Shown here: positions 35,050 to 44,523 of the stretch, piece by piece
Layout of the letters: each line of letters starts with the position of its first letter
Position numbering within the stretch: position 1 is the stretch's first letter
Translations under genes and position numbers: made by a program
Notes under the pieces: model-generated
What the model was told of the DNA's origin: nothing
What the model saw: the letters and a program-made list of their open reading frames with translations, nothing else
Databases searched by the model: none
Assembly: GCA_002323895.1 (NCBI GenBank)
Contig: DCQM01000115.1
Coordinates: 1-50,852 of the forward strand
Reading direction: 5' to 3'
DNA: 50,852 nt
Source: Akkermansiaceae bacterium UBA1518
GTDB taxonomy: Bacteria; Verrucomicrobiota; Verrucomicrobiia; Verrucomicrobiales; Akkermansiaceae

Positions 35050-35757
35050 TCAAGGTTTCCCTTTAGAGTCAGGCTCTTCCCCTTTTATTAATCTCACCGC
35101 TTGGCGTGCGAGACGCTGGCCGAAGAGATCATAACCTTCTTTGGTATAATGAAGATCGTTGTGAGGCTTCCCATTCTTCACTTTGTTGTTGGTGTCATCA
35201 GTATCAACCCACGATCCACGGGAATCGTCTTTAGCAACCTTCACCTGCGCAGTTCTCACAGCTTCCCAATGCTCTGTGGTTGAAAAATCACTGAGTCGGC
35301 CAATCACGAAATTCATCTCAGGGGCATTGAGATCTTTGCGCAGGTCTGCAATCAGCGTGTTCATGCTTTCCTCGTAAGCAGCCGAAAGCTTTTCCTTGGC
35401 ATCACGCTCACCCTGCATCCAAAGAAAAGTGATCGTTTTGGGCGTTTTGGCCATAATGTTGGCACGAGCCGCCTTCAAAGTTTGATCGTAAAAAGCACCC
35501 GGATCTTTTCTCGGCAACAGCTTACTTTTAGCCGCAATCGCATCGAAATTCTTCACCCACTTCCGAATCGGCTGCCCACCCTTCGCAAACTTAACGTGCT
35601 GGATCTCATCGCTAGGCAGTAGCTTCTTAAGCTCCGGCAAAAAAGATTTCTCCGGCTTCAGCGCAGCCATATTCGACTGACCGGAAAGAATAAAGAGATG
35701 CACATCGCCCGCGTACCCAAAGGATGTTAGCCAAAGGAAAAGAAAAAATCGTCTCAT
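35050..35757 (-). CDS. Exported SGNH/SASA-type carbohydrate esterase
   Basis: 235 residues with a signal peptide (MRRFFLFLWLTSFGYAG). LFILSGQSNMAAL holds the catalytic S28 of the SASA (sialate O-acetylesterase-like) SGNH family; FLWMQGERDA and the late NDLHYTKEGY (Asp and His of the triad) complete the site. Members deacetylate acetylated sugars or polysaccharides such as xylan. The stop is 25 bases before the DUF1080 gene at 35783-36463 ends, and both are on the minus strand, so they likely form one transcript (DUF1080 first). Confidence 0.88.
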   Translation of the reverse strand: MRRFFLFLWLTSFGYAGDVHLFILSGQSNMAALKPEKSFLPELKKLLPSDEIQHVKFAKGGQPIRKWVKNFDAIAAKSKLLPRKDPGAFYDQTLKAARANIMAKTPKTITFLWMQGERDAKEKLSAAYEESMNTLIADLRKDLNAPEMNFVIGRLSDFSTTEHWEAVRTAQVKVAKDDSRGSWVDTDDTNNKVKNGKPHNDLHYTKEGYDLFGQRLARQAVRLIKGEEPDSKGKP

Positions 35758-35782
35758 AAAACCTCCGATTAAAAGCCAAAAA

Positions 35783-36463
35783 CTATTTTACTTCCCTAAC
35801 TTTAATATTTTTGAAGGACACGACGTTCCCGTGATCTTGAAGACAAAGGTGGCCTTCCGTTGCCTTACCGAAATTCTTAAATTTTCTAAACTTGGAAGCT
35901 GCTACTTTTTTATCCCAATCATCTGAACCCTTAACGTATTCGACGTATTTCGTTCCATTCATCCATTGCACGCACTTTTCAGGCGTGATCAAAATCTTGA
36001 GAGTATTCCACTCACCTGCTGGCTTGGTTGCGTCAACGCCCTTTGCCGGACGGTAAAGTTGATAAAGCCAGCCTGCTTTTTGAGCATCATGCCCATCGAT
36101 ATTGTCTTGGATCTGGATTTCTGGCCCGGTCTGCCAAGGGCGAGATTCCGTCTCCTTCACGTGAAACATTAACCCCGAATTTCCACCCTTCGAAATCCTG
36201 TAATCGACGGTGAACTCAAAGGCTCCATACTCCTGCTTCGTGATAATATCGCCGCCACCTTTACCTGTCAGAGTCAGGATACCATCCTTCACCACCCACT
36301 TCGGAGAAACGCTCTCCTTTTTATAGTTCCGGAAATGCTCAGTCGATTTCCCATCAAACAACAAAGTCCAACCGGCCTTCTTTTCGGCGGCGGTCAATTC
36401 GTTGGATTGATGATGATCAGCAGCAAGAGGAAGGGTCAACAGCAGGAAGGCAAAAGTTTTCAT
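35783..36463 (-). CDS. Exported DUF1080 protein
   Basis: 226 residues with a signal peptide (MKTFAFLLLTLPLAA). DUF1080 spans nearly all the rest: GWTLLFDGKSTEHFRNYKKE, NSGLMFHVKETESRPWQTGP, KPAGEWNTLKI and LQDHGNVVSFKNIKV. It is the canonical single-domain form common in PVC genomes, assigned to 3-keto-disaccharide hydrolases. Its 25-base gap to the SGNH esterase gene downstream suggests joint work on an acetylated glycan. Upstream lies a 116-base divergent spacer shared with the PQQ-type gene. Confidence 0.92.
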   Translation of the reverse strand: MKTFAFLLLTLPLAADHHQSNELTAAEKKAGWTLLFDGKSTEHFRNYKKESVSPKWVVKDGILTLTGKGGGDIITKQEYGAFEFTVDYRISKGGNSGLMFHVKETESRPWQTGPEIQIQDNIDGHDAQKAGWLYQLYRPAKGVDATKPAGEWNTLKILITPEKCVQWMNGTKYVEYVKGSDDWDKKVAASKFRKFKNFGKATEGHLCLQDHGNVVSFKNIKVREVK

Positions 36464-36579
36464 AAGGGGCTAGTTTAGTAAAAGTATCCTCCCATTCCAA
36501 GCCCCAAGAAGTCCTCATTCCCTGCATCTCTTACAACTTCCCCCTTGATGCCCGACACCCAAATGACAGACTAGCAATT

Positions 36580-37863
36580 ATGTTCGTTCGAGCCCTTCTT
36601 TTTTCCTGTCTCGTTGTTCCCGGCCAAGCTGAATGGCCCGCTTTCCGCGGCCCTACCAACGATGGCCACTATCCACCAGCTGCAGACGGCAAGATTCATG
36701 GATTCCCCATCGAGTGGAGCGAAGGTAAGAATATCGTTTGGAAAACCCCAGTCACTGGCCGAGCCTGGTCCACTCCCGTCGTGATGGACAACGAAGTCTG
36801 GGTCACCAACGCTACTCCTGATGGTAAAAAGATGTATGCGATCTGCCTTGATAAAACTACGGGCAAGAAAGTTCACGACATCCTCCTCTTCGAAAACGAG
36901 GCCCCGGAGCCACTCAGCAACCACGTTAATGGCTATGGATCCTGCTCACCTGCTATCGATTCAGAGCATGTTTACATCCACTTCGGCAGCTACGGCACCA
37001 CCGCCCTCAATCGAAAAACTGGCAAAGCAGTCTGGGAACGCCGCGATCTTCCCTGTCAGCACTTTCGTGGTCCCGGCTCATCAGTCGTTCTCCACAAGAA
37101 TCTGATCATCCTCACGATGGACGGGGTTGACGTGCAATATCTGATTGCACTCGACCGAAAGACCGGGAAGAAGATCTGGAGAAGCGAGCGTAATACCGAT
37201 TTCGGCGACGTGGAACCAGATGGTAAGATTCGAGGCGGTGGCGATTTTCGCAAAGCTTACTCCACTCCAAACTTCGTTACCCTGAACGGAGTCAGGCAAC
37301 TCGTCTCGCCTGGGGCAAAGGCCTGCTACTCATACGATGCTGATACTGGCAAAGAGCTCTGGAAGATCCTTTATAAAGGATTTTCAAATGCCGCTGCCCC
37401 CGTCTTTGTAGGTAACGATATGGCACTCATCAACACCGGCCTCGGTAAACCTCACCTCCTCGGAGTTAGATTGGATAACGAGACTCAAGGTGACATTACC
37501 AAAAGCCATATCGAATGGGACATCTTTAAACGCATTCCTGGTCGCTGCTCACCCGTAGTAATCGGTAGCGATGCCTACTTCACTTCCGAATCCGGCATCC
37601 TCAGCGTTCTCAACTCTAAGAAAGGGCAAATTGAAAAATACCTTGCTCTCAAAACTGCTTTCTCAGCCTCCGGAGTTTATGCCGACAAACACCTCTACTT
37701 CGCGGACGAAAAAGGAAAAACCTTCGTCGTTAAACCTGGTCCCGAACTGGAAATCGTTGCGACTAATCAACTCGACGATGGCTGTATGGCTTCGCCGGCT
37801 CTCAATGAAAAAGCCATTTACCTGCGTACTAAATCGCACGTGTATCGGATCGAGAAAAAATAA
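36580..37863 (+). CDS. Exported PQQ-binding-like beta-propeller protein
   Basis: 427 residues with a signal peptide (MFVRALLFSCLVVPGQA), then WPAFRGPTNDG (19-29), the usual opening of PVC PQQ-like proteins. Propeller blades carry repeats such as LDKTTGKKV, LNRKTGKAVWE, LDRKTGKKIWRSE and YDADTGKELWK. In true quinoprotein dehydrogenases such repeats cradle PQQ, but the Asp and metal-ligand residues cannot be confirmed here. It may be a sugar/alcohol dehydrogenase or a non-catalytic binding propeller. It stands alone: 158 bases to the next sulfatase. Confidence 0.88.
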   Translation: MFVRALLFSCLVVPGQAEWPAFRGPTNDGHYPPAADGKIHGFPIEWSEGKNIVWKTPVTGRAWSTPVVMDNEVWVTNATPDGKKMYAICLDKTTGKKVHDILLFENEAPEPLSNHVNGYGSCSPAIDSEHVYIHFGSYGTTALNRKTGKAVWERRDLPCQHFRGPGSSVVLHKNLIILTMDGVDVQYLIALDRKTGKKIWRSERNTDFGDVEPDGKIRGGGDFRKAYSTPNFVTLNGVRQLVSPGAKACYSYDADTGKELWKILYKGFSNAAAPVFVGNDMALINTGLGKPHLLGVRLDNETQGDITKSHIEWDIFKRIPGRCSPVVIGSDAYFTSESGILSVLNSKKGQIEKYLALKTAFSASGVYADKHLYFADEKGKTFVVKPGPELEIVATNQLDDGCMASPALNEKAIYLRTKSHVYRIEKK

Positions 37864-38022
37864 TACCAAAAGAAAAGATCAGTAAACTCCTCTTGCGCGT
37901 TACGATTGAGCAGAACAATCACAACTATCGGATTAGATCCTGTATTCCTCGAAGATTAGTCTTCTAATCGTAGAGATTGATTTGACCTTGCTCTGACATC
38001 CGGCCCCGACAACCTTAAGCTT

Positions 38023-39564
38023 ATGCGGAATTTACTCTCAGTCTTTTTTGCTCTGCCCATCCTTGCGGCAGACAAACCCAACATTCTTTTCATCCTTGCA
38101 GATGATCTAGGGATCAAGGATCTCTCCTGCGAAGGCTCTACCTTTTACGAGACGCCACATATTGACTCTCTTGCCATCAGCGGTATGCGCTTTACCAATG
38201 GCTACTCAACCTGCCAAGTCTGTTCCCCCTCCCGTGCCTCTATTATGAGTGGCCAATACCCTGCCCGAATTGGCATCACCGACTGGATTGGCGCCGCCAC
38301 CGGGATGAATTGGAAGCGAAATGACAAAGTCCTCCCGCCCGCAAACGGATCACGACTTCCTGCAAAAATCACGACCGTTTCAGAAGCGCTGAAGTCGGGC
38401 GGTTATCGCACTTTCTTTGCTGGAAAATGGCATATCGGCGGCGAAGGATCCGGCCCCGAAGACCACGGATTCGAAGTGAACAAAGGAGGGTATTACTCAG
38501 GATCACCACGGGGCGGCTATTTTGCTCCTTTCAACAACCCAAAACTCAATGACGGCCCCAATGGCGAAGCCCTTCCCATCCGCCTTGCCACGGAAGCCAA
38601 CAACTTCATCAGCAAAACGAATTCCAAAAAGCCTTTTTTCGCTTTCCTGTCTTTCTACTCCGTTCACGGCCCAATTCAAACCTCGCCCGATCTCTGGGAA
38701 AAGTATCGTAAAAAAGCTAGTACAACCGGCCTCTTCACAGAACGGTTCAAAAACGATCGCACTCTTCCTGTCCGTCAGGTGCAAGACTGCCCGATCTATG
38801 GCGGCATGATGGAATCTATGGATAATGCCGTCGGCCTCGTCATGAACAAGCTCAAGGAACTTAAGCTCGATAAAAATACCATTGTAATTTTCACCTCAGA
38901 TAATGGTGGGGTATCATCAGGCGATGCTTTTGCTACAGCCTGTCTTCCCCTGCGGGGCGGAAAAGGGCGCCAATGGGAAGGTGGTATCCGTCAACCCTAC
39001 TACATCGTTGCACCTGGAGTCACCAAGCCCGGATCAACTTCCAGCCAATTTGCAACCGGCACTGACTTCTACCCCACTCTCCTTGAACTCGCTGGGCTCA
39101 AACAGCTACCGACTCACCACATCGATGGCATCTCGCTTGTCCCCGCACTCAGAGGAGAATGCTCGGAACGTCTTCTCTACTGGCACTACCCTCACTATGG
39201 TAATCAAGGCGGCGAACCGTCTAGCATTATTCGCGATGGCGACCACAAGCTCATTCGCTACTACGAAGACGGCCATGAGGAACTCTACAATGTGAAAGAA
39301 GACATCAGCGAAGCCAATGACCTCGCTGCGATAAACCCGGGCCTCGTTAAAAAACTTTCAGCTAAGCTCACCGCTCACCTTACCGAAGTCGGAGCTAAAA
39401 TCCCCAAGCGTGACCCTCGCTTCGACGCAGAAAAAAAAGCTCAGCAAATCAAGACACTTCATACCAAAAAGAAGGCTCAGCTTGAAAAGCAGCACGCTAA
39501 TTTTCTAAAGCCCGGCTACCAACCCAATAAGACTTGGTGGGGTTCAGTTCAGACTAAAGACTAA
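38023..39564 (+). CDS. Exported Cys-type sulfatase (S1 family)
   Basis: 513 residues with a short signal peptide (1-15), metal site LADDLGIKDLS, formylglycine motif C67-S-P-S-R71 followed by ASIMSG, FAGKWHIGGEGSGPEDHGF, and TSDNGGVSSGDAFATACLPLRGGKG. The latter stretches are typical of arylsulfatases active on carbohydrate sulfates. A basic ~60-residue tail (KKAQLEKQHANFLKPGYQ) extends beyond the core. Its ATG follows a 158-base spacer with overlapping inverted repeats (37951-37969). Substrate unknown. Confidence 0.95.
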   Translation: MRNLLSVFFALPILAADKPNILFILADDLGIKDLSCEGSTFYETPHIDSLAISGMRFTNGYSTCQVCSPSRASIMSGQYPARIGITDWIGAATGMNWKRNDKVLPPANGSRLPAKITTVSEALKSGGYRTFFAGKWHIGGEGSGPEDHGFEVNKGGYYSGSPRGGYFAPFNNPKLNDGPNGEALPIRLATEANNFISKTNSKKPFFAFLSFYSVHGPIQTSPDLWEKYRKKASTTGLFTERFKNDRTLPVRQVQDCPIYGGMMESMDNAVGLVMNKLKELKLDKNTIVIFTSDNGGVSSGDAFATACLPLRGGKGRQWEGGIRQPYYIVAPGVTKPGSTSSQFATGTDFYPTLLELAGLKQLPTHHIDGISLVPALRGECSERLLYWHYPHYGNQGGEPSSIIRDGDHKLIRYYEDGHEELYNVKEDISEANDLAAINPGLVKKLSAKLTAHLTEVGAKIPKRDPRFDAEKKAQQIKTLHTKKKAQLEKQHANFLKPGYQPNKTWWGSVQTKD

Positions 39565-39695
39565 TAAGGGAATTCACAGTAGCGACAGACTCCGCGAAAA
39601 TATAAACCTGCTCATAACAGAATCATGAATCACTCGCCAAAAAACCGTGTGCTTCAGCGATCGCGGTTCAATCATTTTACGCTAGAATCATTCTA

Positions 39696-41093
39696 ATGAA
39701 GCTCAACTTTCAAAATACCTTTTCCCGGCTACCCGAGAGCTTCTTCAACAAAACCAAACCCACTCCGGTCATTCAGCCTTCCATCATCGCGGTGAATGCC
39801 GGGCTAGCAGAAGAGCTTGGAATTGATCCCGATTTCCTCAGGAGTGACGAAGGACTAGCCGTTCTAGCCGGAAACTCGATTCCTAAAGGAGCCGAACCTC
39901 TTGCCATGGCTTATGCCGGTCACCAATTCGGAGGATTCTCTCCGCAACTCGGTGACGGCCGAGCCATTCTAATTGGAGAAATCGGGGGGAAGGATATCCA
40001 ACTAAAAGGTGCTGGCCCCACCTCTTTTTCCCGTCGAGGCGATGGTCGGTCCGCTCTTGGACCTGTCCTCCGAGAATATATCGTCTCGGAAGCGATGCAT
40101 GCGTTGGGCATTCCCACAACCCGCGCTCTCGCCGCAGTTATGAGCGGCGAATTAGTCTTTCGCGAACAGCCTGAAAAAGGGGGGATTCTTACCAGAGTTG
40201 CGAGCTCCCACCTTCGAATCGGAACCGCTCAATATTTCGCCGCCCGAGGCGATACTGAAAGCCTTAAGGTGCTTGTGAAATATGCGATCCACCGCCACAA
40301 CCTTAAGGCATCCACCGCCTTCGAACTCTTCCAAGATGTCATCCGTAAACAAGCCCGACTGATCGCACAGTGGATGGGGGTCGGCTTCATTCACGGAGTC
40401 ATGAATACCGACAACATGAGCTTATCCGGCGAAACAATCGACTACGGCCCATGCGCTTTCATGGACCGATTCAATCCCACGCAAAAGTATAGCTATATCG
40501 ACCAAAATGGCCGCTACGCTTATTCAAACCAACCTAGTATCGCTCAATGGAATTTAACCCGCCTCGCCGAAGCCCTCCTCCCACTCTTTGATGAGGATCA
40601 AGAAAAAGCGGTCCAAATGGCAAAAGGTGAACTGGAAAAGTTTCCCTCCCTTTTTGATGAAGCTCACCTTGAGATCTTCTCAAAAAAGATCGGACTTCCC
40701 AAAAACAACGATCCCGAACTCATTCAAGCCTTGCTTGACCTAATGGCTTCGCAGAAAACCGACTTCACCCTCACCTTTCGCAGCCTTAGCAACAGCTCCG
40801 ATTCCTTCCTCTTAAATTTTGAAGATAAGGAACCAGCCCAAGATTGGCTGGCAAGATGGAATGCGGCAGGACTACCAGACACTTCTCTCATGAAGGTCAT
40901 GACCCCAGCTTATATTCCCCGCAACCATCGGATCGAAGAAGTAATCGAAGCCGCCCAGCAAGACAACTTTTCCCCTTTCCATGAGCTACACAAGGCGCTT
41001 CAGAATCCTTACAACGAGCAGGAAGGCTTCGGAAAACTGCAACAGCCCCCAACACCAGAGGAGATTGTTTGCAATACTTTCTGCGGGACTTAA
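39696..41093 (+). CDS. selO: Protein adenylyltransferase SelO (YdiU family)
   Basis: 465 residues, close to the family's ~480. SelO pseudokinase-type motifs are present: AYAGHQFGGFSPQLGDGRAI, KGAGPTSFSRRGDGRSALGP, H233-GVMNTDN240 and ETIDYGPCAFMDRF. SelO transfers AMP from ATP to Ser/Thr/Tyr of target proteins and is linked to redox stress. The C-terminus ends NTFCGT; in many eukaryotic homologues selenocysteine occupies this region, and here it is an ordinary Cys. It sits between two sulfatase genes but is cytoplasmic and presumably unrelated to them. Confidence 0.95.
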   Translation: MKLNFQNTFSRLPESFFNKTKPTPVIQPSIIAVNAGLAEELGIDPDFLRSDEGLAVLAGNSIPKGAEPLAMAYAGHQFGGFSPQLGDGRAILIGEIGGKDIQLKGAGPTSFSRRGDGRSALGPVLREYIVSEAMHALGIPTTRALAAVMSGELVFREQPEKGGILTRVASSHLRIGTAQYFAARGDTESLKVLVKYAIHRHNLKASTAFELFQDVIRKQARLIAQWMGVGFIHGVMNTDNMSLSGETIDYGPCAFMDRFNPTQKYSYIDQNGRYAYSNQPSIAQWNLTRLAEALLPLFDEDQEKAVQMAKGELEKFPSLFDEAHLEIFSKKIGLPKNNDPELIQALLDLMASQKTDFTLTFRSLSNSSDSFLLNFEDKEPAQDWLARWNAAGLPDTSLMKVMTPAYIPRNHRIEEVIEAAQQDNFSPFHELHKALQNPYNEQEGFGKLQQPPTPEEIVCNTFCGT

Positions 41094-41250
41094 AGAGCAT
41101 TGAAATAAAACCTCAGAACCGCCGGCAGCCTGGCCGAAAGCTTTGCGGAAATTTGAGAAGGGTATCGCATTGGATAATTTAAAATCATCTCACTCGCTAA
41201 GACCAAGGAATAACTCGACGAAGGGCCTCTCATTGGAAAAGCTCCCCCTC

Positions 41251-42660
41251 ATGAAGAGAGTTTTTCTTTTGATCCTACTTTCATCCACTTTTTCAAAGGC
41301 GCTAGATAAGCCGAACGTGATCTATATCCTCGCCGATGACCTTGGCTTGGGTGACCTTTCCATTTACGGACAGAAAAAATTTACGACCCCTAATATTGAT
41401 AGGATTGGCACCGAAGGTTTAAGGTTCACTGCCCACTATTCTGGCAATACTGTCTGCAGCCCTTCGCGCGCGGTTCTCATGACTGGCCAGCAGCCCGGAA
41501 CAGTTTATCTCCGCGGCAATGTCACTGAAAACAAAGTCGCGCCTCTTGACCCAAAACTGACCGTCCTCCCCGAAATCTTTAAAGCCGCCGGCTACACTAC
41601 CGGCGCCTACGGGAAGTGGGGGCTCGGATATACCCATGTCGAAGGAAACGCCAATCCCCTGACCCATGGTTTCGATGAATTTGTGGGCTGGAAAAGTCAG
41701 ACGATTGCTCATACCTACTACCCCACTAGTTACGTTCACAACGGGAAAGAGAAGCCGCTCAAAAAGGGGCAATACGTTCACGATATCATCATGAACCACG
41801 CCATGCAGTTCATTGAATCGAACGCGAAAAGCAAAACCCCTTTCTTTTGCTACATTCCAACGGCCGTTCCTCACGCTGCCATGCATGCGCCCGAAGAACT
41901 CCATTCTAAGTGGCGCAAGAAATACCCGCAGTTTGATAAAATCATTGGGAAATACCGGATCCACGGTGGCGATGGCACCGATACAGTTCCTGACGTGATT
42001 AATCCCATTGCAGGATTTGGAGCCATGATCGAGAACCTCGACAACCAAATTGGTGATATCCTAGCCCTCCTCGATCACTATGAAATTTCCGACAACACCC
42101 TCGTCATCTTCGCCTCTGATAACGGTGCTCACCGCGAAGGTGGACACGACCCTCGCTTCTGGAATTCCACTGGGTCACTTCGTGGCATGAAACGAGATAT
42201 GCACGAGGGCGGCATTCGCACTCCTATGCTCGCCCGTTGGCCTGCCATCATTAACCCCGGCCACACCACCGACCATATCAGCGCCTTCTGGGATATCCTC
42301 CCCACCATGGCCGAGCTTACCAAACAACCAATCCCCCAAAACATCGATGGCATCTCGTTCCTTCCTCTTCTGAGAGGAGAGAAACAAAAGAAGCACGACT
42401 TTCTCTACTTCGAGTTCTGCAAAGGTGACAACCAAACCATCTTTTCCCAAGCGGTACGCAAAGGGACTTGGAAAGCCTACCGCCGAGCCAATAAGAGCGG
42501 AGGCATGTCTCCTCTTGAAATTTATAATCTTACAGATGACCCCTTCGAGGAGAAAGACCTTGCAAAAGACCAACCGGAAATAGTTAAGGAAATGGTTGCT
42601 ATCATCGATAAAGCACACACTCCACTCGCTGGGCAACCCAAAGCTGGAACAGTTAAATGA
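41251..42660 (+). CDS. Exported Cys-type sulfatase (S1 family)
   Basis: 469 residues from the ATG at 41251, chosen because it opens a signal peptide (MKRVFLLILLSSTFSKA); the frame runs up to 41143 but the added 36 residues are polar and would bury the signal. Metal site LADDLGLGDLS, formylglycine motif C69-S-P-S-R73 with AVLMTG, GKWGLGYTHVEGN and ASDNGAHREGGHDP. The RGMKRDMHEGGIRTPM segment is typical of arylsulfatase A-like enzymes from PVC bacteria. A hairpin at 42669-42697 follows. Confidence 0.95.
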   Translation: MKRVFLLILLSSTFSKALDKPNVIYILADDLGLGDLSIYGQKKFTTPNIDRIGTEGLRFTAHYSGNTVCSPSRAVLMTGQQPGTVYLRGNVTENKVAPLDPKLTVLPEIFKAAGYTTGAYGKWGLGYTHVEGNANPLTHGFDEFVGWKSQTIAHTYYPTSYVHNGKEKPLKKGQYVHDIIMNHAMQFIESNAKSKTPFFCYIPTAVPHAAMHAPEELHSKWRKKYPQFDKIIGKYRIHGGDGTDTVPDVINPIAGFGAMIENLDNQIGDILALLDHYEISDNTLVIFASDNGAHREGGHDPRFWNSTGSLRGMKRDMHEGGIRTPMLARWPAIINPGHTTDHISAFWDILPTMAELTKQPIPQNIDGISFLPLLRGEKQKKHDFLYFEFCKGDNQTIFSQAVRKGTWKAYRRANKSGGMSPLEIYNLTDDPFEEKDLAKDQPEIVKEMVAIIDKAHTPLAGQPKAGTVK

Positions 42661-42668
42661 GAATTCAC

Positions 42669-42697
42669 AAGGAACAGAAACCTCGTCTCAGTTCCTT
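42669..42697 (+). terminator. Hairpin between convergent genes
   Basis: AAGGAAC (42669-42675) and GTTCCTT (42691-42697) form a perfect 7-bp stem with a 15-base loop, 9 bases after the sulfatase stop, followed by CAAATTTT. The T-tract is weak and the loop long. It could terminate the sulfatase transcript. Confidence 0.45.
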
Positions 42698-42718
42698 CAA
42701 ATTTTCGCGTCCACACGT

Positions 42719-44353
42719 TCAAAAAAAACCACGTTTCCCCATCCAGTCTAAAACTTTATTACGCTGATCACTTGGCTTCAAAAGCCACCGATCAGTGTGA
42801 GGATGAATTCTTGTTTCAGTGGGGTAAGTTCCAAAAATTGCTCTCGTATCGACATCCAAAAAAGAAACATTTCCGGGCGAACCTATCACTTTACGAATCT
42901 CGCTGGTCCCACCATTCTGACAGATTAAAACTGGTCTCCCATTGATTCTTTTAAATCTCTCTACAGCAGCCTTCCGATAGCTTGGAAGCGGAGCTCCCCA
43001 CTTCGTCCCTCGCCATTCCATCACTCCGTCATAATGGTCATGCGTCACGAAGCCCGACCACAAAGCAGCTATCTCATCATCATACAAACCGATATAATTG
43101 ACAGCAATCGCTCCGCGTGAAAACCCACAAAGAATTACGCGATCAGGGTCGATCCCATACTCTGCCATAATTTTCGGAACAACCTTCTTGGCATAGGCAG
43201 CTGTTGCAGCTTCATCGCCCCACCAGTTAGGCTGATTCGCCTGACCTGTCGCATCCACAAATGGCAAATTTAGCCAAACCGCCTCACCACCACTTAAGCC
43301 ATACCCTAAAACCGAATCTTCAACTCGCCCACTCGAGCCAAGCGAGGGTGCCCGATTGCCAGAATATTCCACGATCAATGGGTAGCTTTCCTTCTTTTCC
43401 TTCCAATCCGAATTCCAGTTCTCTGGAAGATAGAGAGTATGGTGGACATCTGTACCCGCATAGTCAGGAGTCGTGATCGAAACGCGTTTCCCAGAAACTG
43501 GGTCCCCCAAAACCACCTTAGGGTCGCTGAGAGTTCGGTGACGTCGAACCTGAGCTGGAAAATCTTCTTCATACCGTTTTATGAGCGTCGAAACGTCATT
43601 AGCCATTACATAAATGGCACCTCGAATTATCTTCTCTTCACCCGCCTCCAAACCACCGATCCGAAAGTCTGAATGCAGACAACGAATCACTCCTTGAAAA
43701 AGCTCCTGATAAGGATCCCAAGCCGTGGCCATCAACCATTTCTTGTCGTCGGAAATACAGCCAATCAAGCCATTTGAGGGTTGGTCCATTGAAAGTGGAC
43801 GCGGGTTGACATCTGTTTTTGGCACGTGACAAGGACACCAAACTTGGCCCGGCACGTAACGCGCACTTGTCGCCCAGTTATCAGTGGGCATGAAGGATTT
43901 CTTATCATTGAGAAACACAAATGAGTCCTTGAGGTAAGCATACTTGTTCGCATCCTTGCGGGTCCCCGTAAATTCTCCGACCCGAATACAAGGTTGGCCC
44001 CAATGGACCTCAGATTTCTGATCGGTGGGGTTTTTAGCAATAAGACGAAATGAAACCTTATCTCCTTCGGCTTTAATTAGATGATCAATGATCACACCAT
44101 CAGCTAGTTGGCACCTCAATTTAATTTCAGTTTCAGTCGCAGAAAGGAGCTTGGTCTGATGATTAATCAAAGTCTCATTCCACTCACGATCAGTTGACCC
44201 CGAACGGCAGTAGGCTTCAAGATACCAAACCTCAAGCTCCCCGCCCGGATTCCGGTCGTCGTTAATCCTTAAAAAGTTTTCCTTCCAGCTGATCGTCAAC
44301 TTCCCAGAAAGACCACTGCTGAGAAAAAGCAGCATATAAACAACGATCCGCAT
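42719..44353 (-). CDS. Exported esterase-like protein with N-terminal beta domain
   Basis: 544 residues from the ATG at 44353, which starts a signal peptide (MRIVVYMLLFLSSGLSG); the frame extends to 44413. Residues about 20-290 look like an all-beta domain (ISWKENFLRINDD, HWGQPCIRVGEFTG, MATAWDPYQELFQG) of no family I recognise. The C-terminal ~250 residues form an alpha/beta-hydrolase: YPLIVEYSGNRAPS, and the nucleophile elbow VILCGFSRGAIA with S412. This suggests an esterase on a glycan or its substituent. It converges with the sulfatase at 41251-42660. Confidence 0.8.
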   Translation of the reverse strand: MRIVVYMLLFLSSGLSGKLTISWKENFLRINDDRNPGGELEVWYLEAYCRSGSTDREWNETLINHQTKLLSATETEIKLRCQLADGVIIDHLIKAEGDKVSFRLIAKNPTDQKSEVHWGQPCIRVGEFTGTRKDANKYAYLKDSFVFLNDKKSFMPTDNWATSARYVPGQVWCPCHVPKTDVNPRPLSMDQPSNGLIGCISDDKKWLMATAWDPYQELFQGVIRCLHSDFRIGGLEAGEEKIIRGAIYVMANDVSTLIKRYEEDFPAQVRRHRTLSDPKVVLGDPVSGKRVSITTPDYAGTDVHHTLYLPENWNSDWKEKKESYPLIVEYSGNRAPSLGSSGRVEDSVLGYGLSGGEAVWLNLPFVDATGQANQPNWWGDEAATAAYAKKVVPKIMAEYGIDPDRVILCGFSRGAIAVNYIGLYDDEIAALWSGFVTHDHYDGVMEWRGTKWGAPLPSYRKAAVERFKRINGRPVLICQNGGTSEIRKVIGSPGNVSFLDVDTRAIFGTYPTETRIHPHTDRWLLKPSDQRNKVLDWMGKRGFF

Positions 44354-44487
44354 GGCGGAAACTTTAATGATCGGCCACAACAAAGCGAAGGTTTTACTTC
44401 GGCAGCTCTGCATGGAGTTTTGGATCTATCACAACGGATCTCACGAATCTCGCAAGGTAATAGCCTCCCTTCGTTTACTAGGAAACC

Positions 44488-44509
44488 TCGGCTTTCTGTA
44501 GCCAGCCGA
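44488..44509 (-). terminator. Weak terminator candidate after the membrane protein gene
   Basis: On the minus strand TCGGCT (44509-44504) pairs with AGCCGA (44493-44488) around a 10-base loop, 15 bases after the stop of the gene at 44524-44994, followed only by GGTTTCC. The lack of a T-run makes this uncertain. Confidence 0.35.
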
Positions 44510-44523
44510 ACGTTCCTTAAAGA

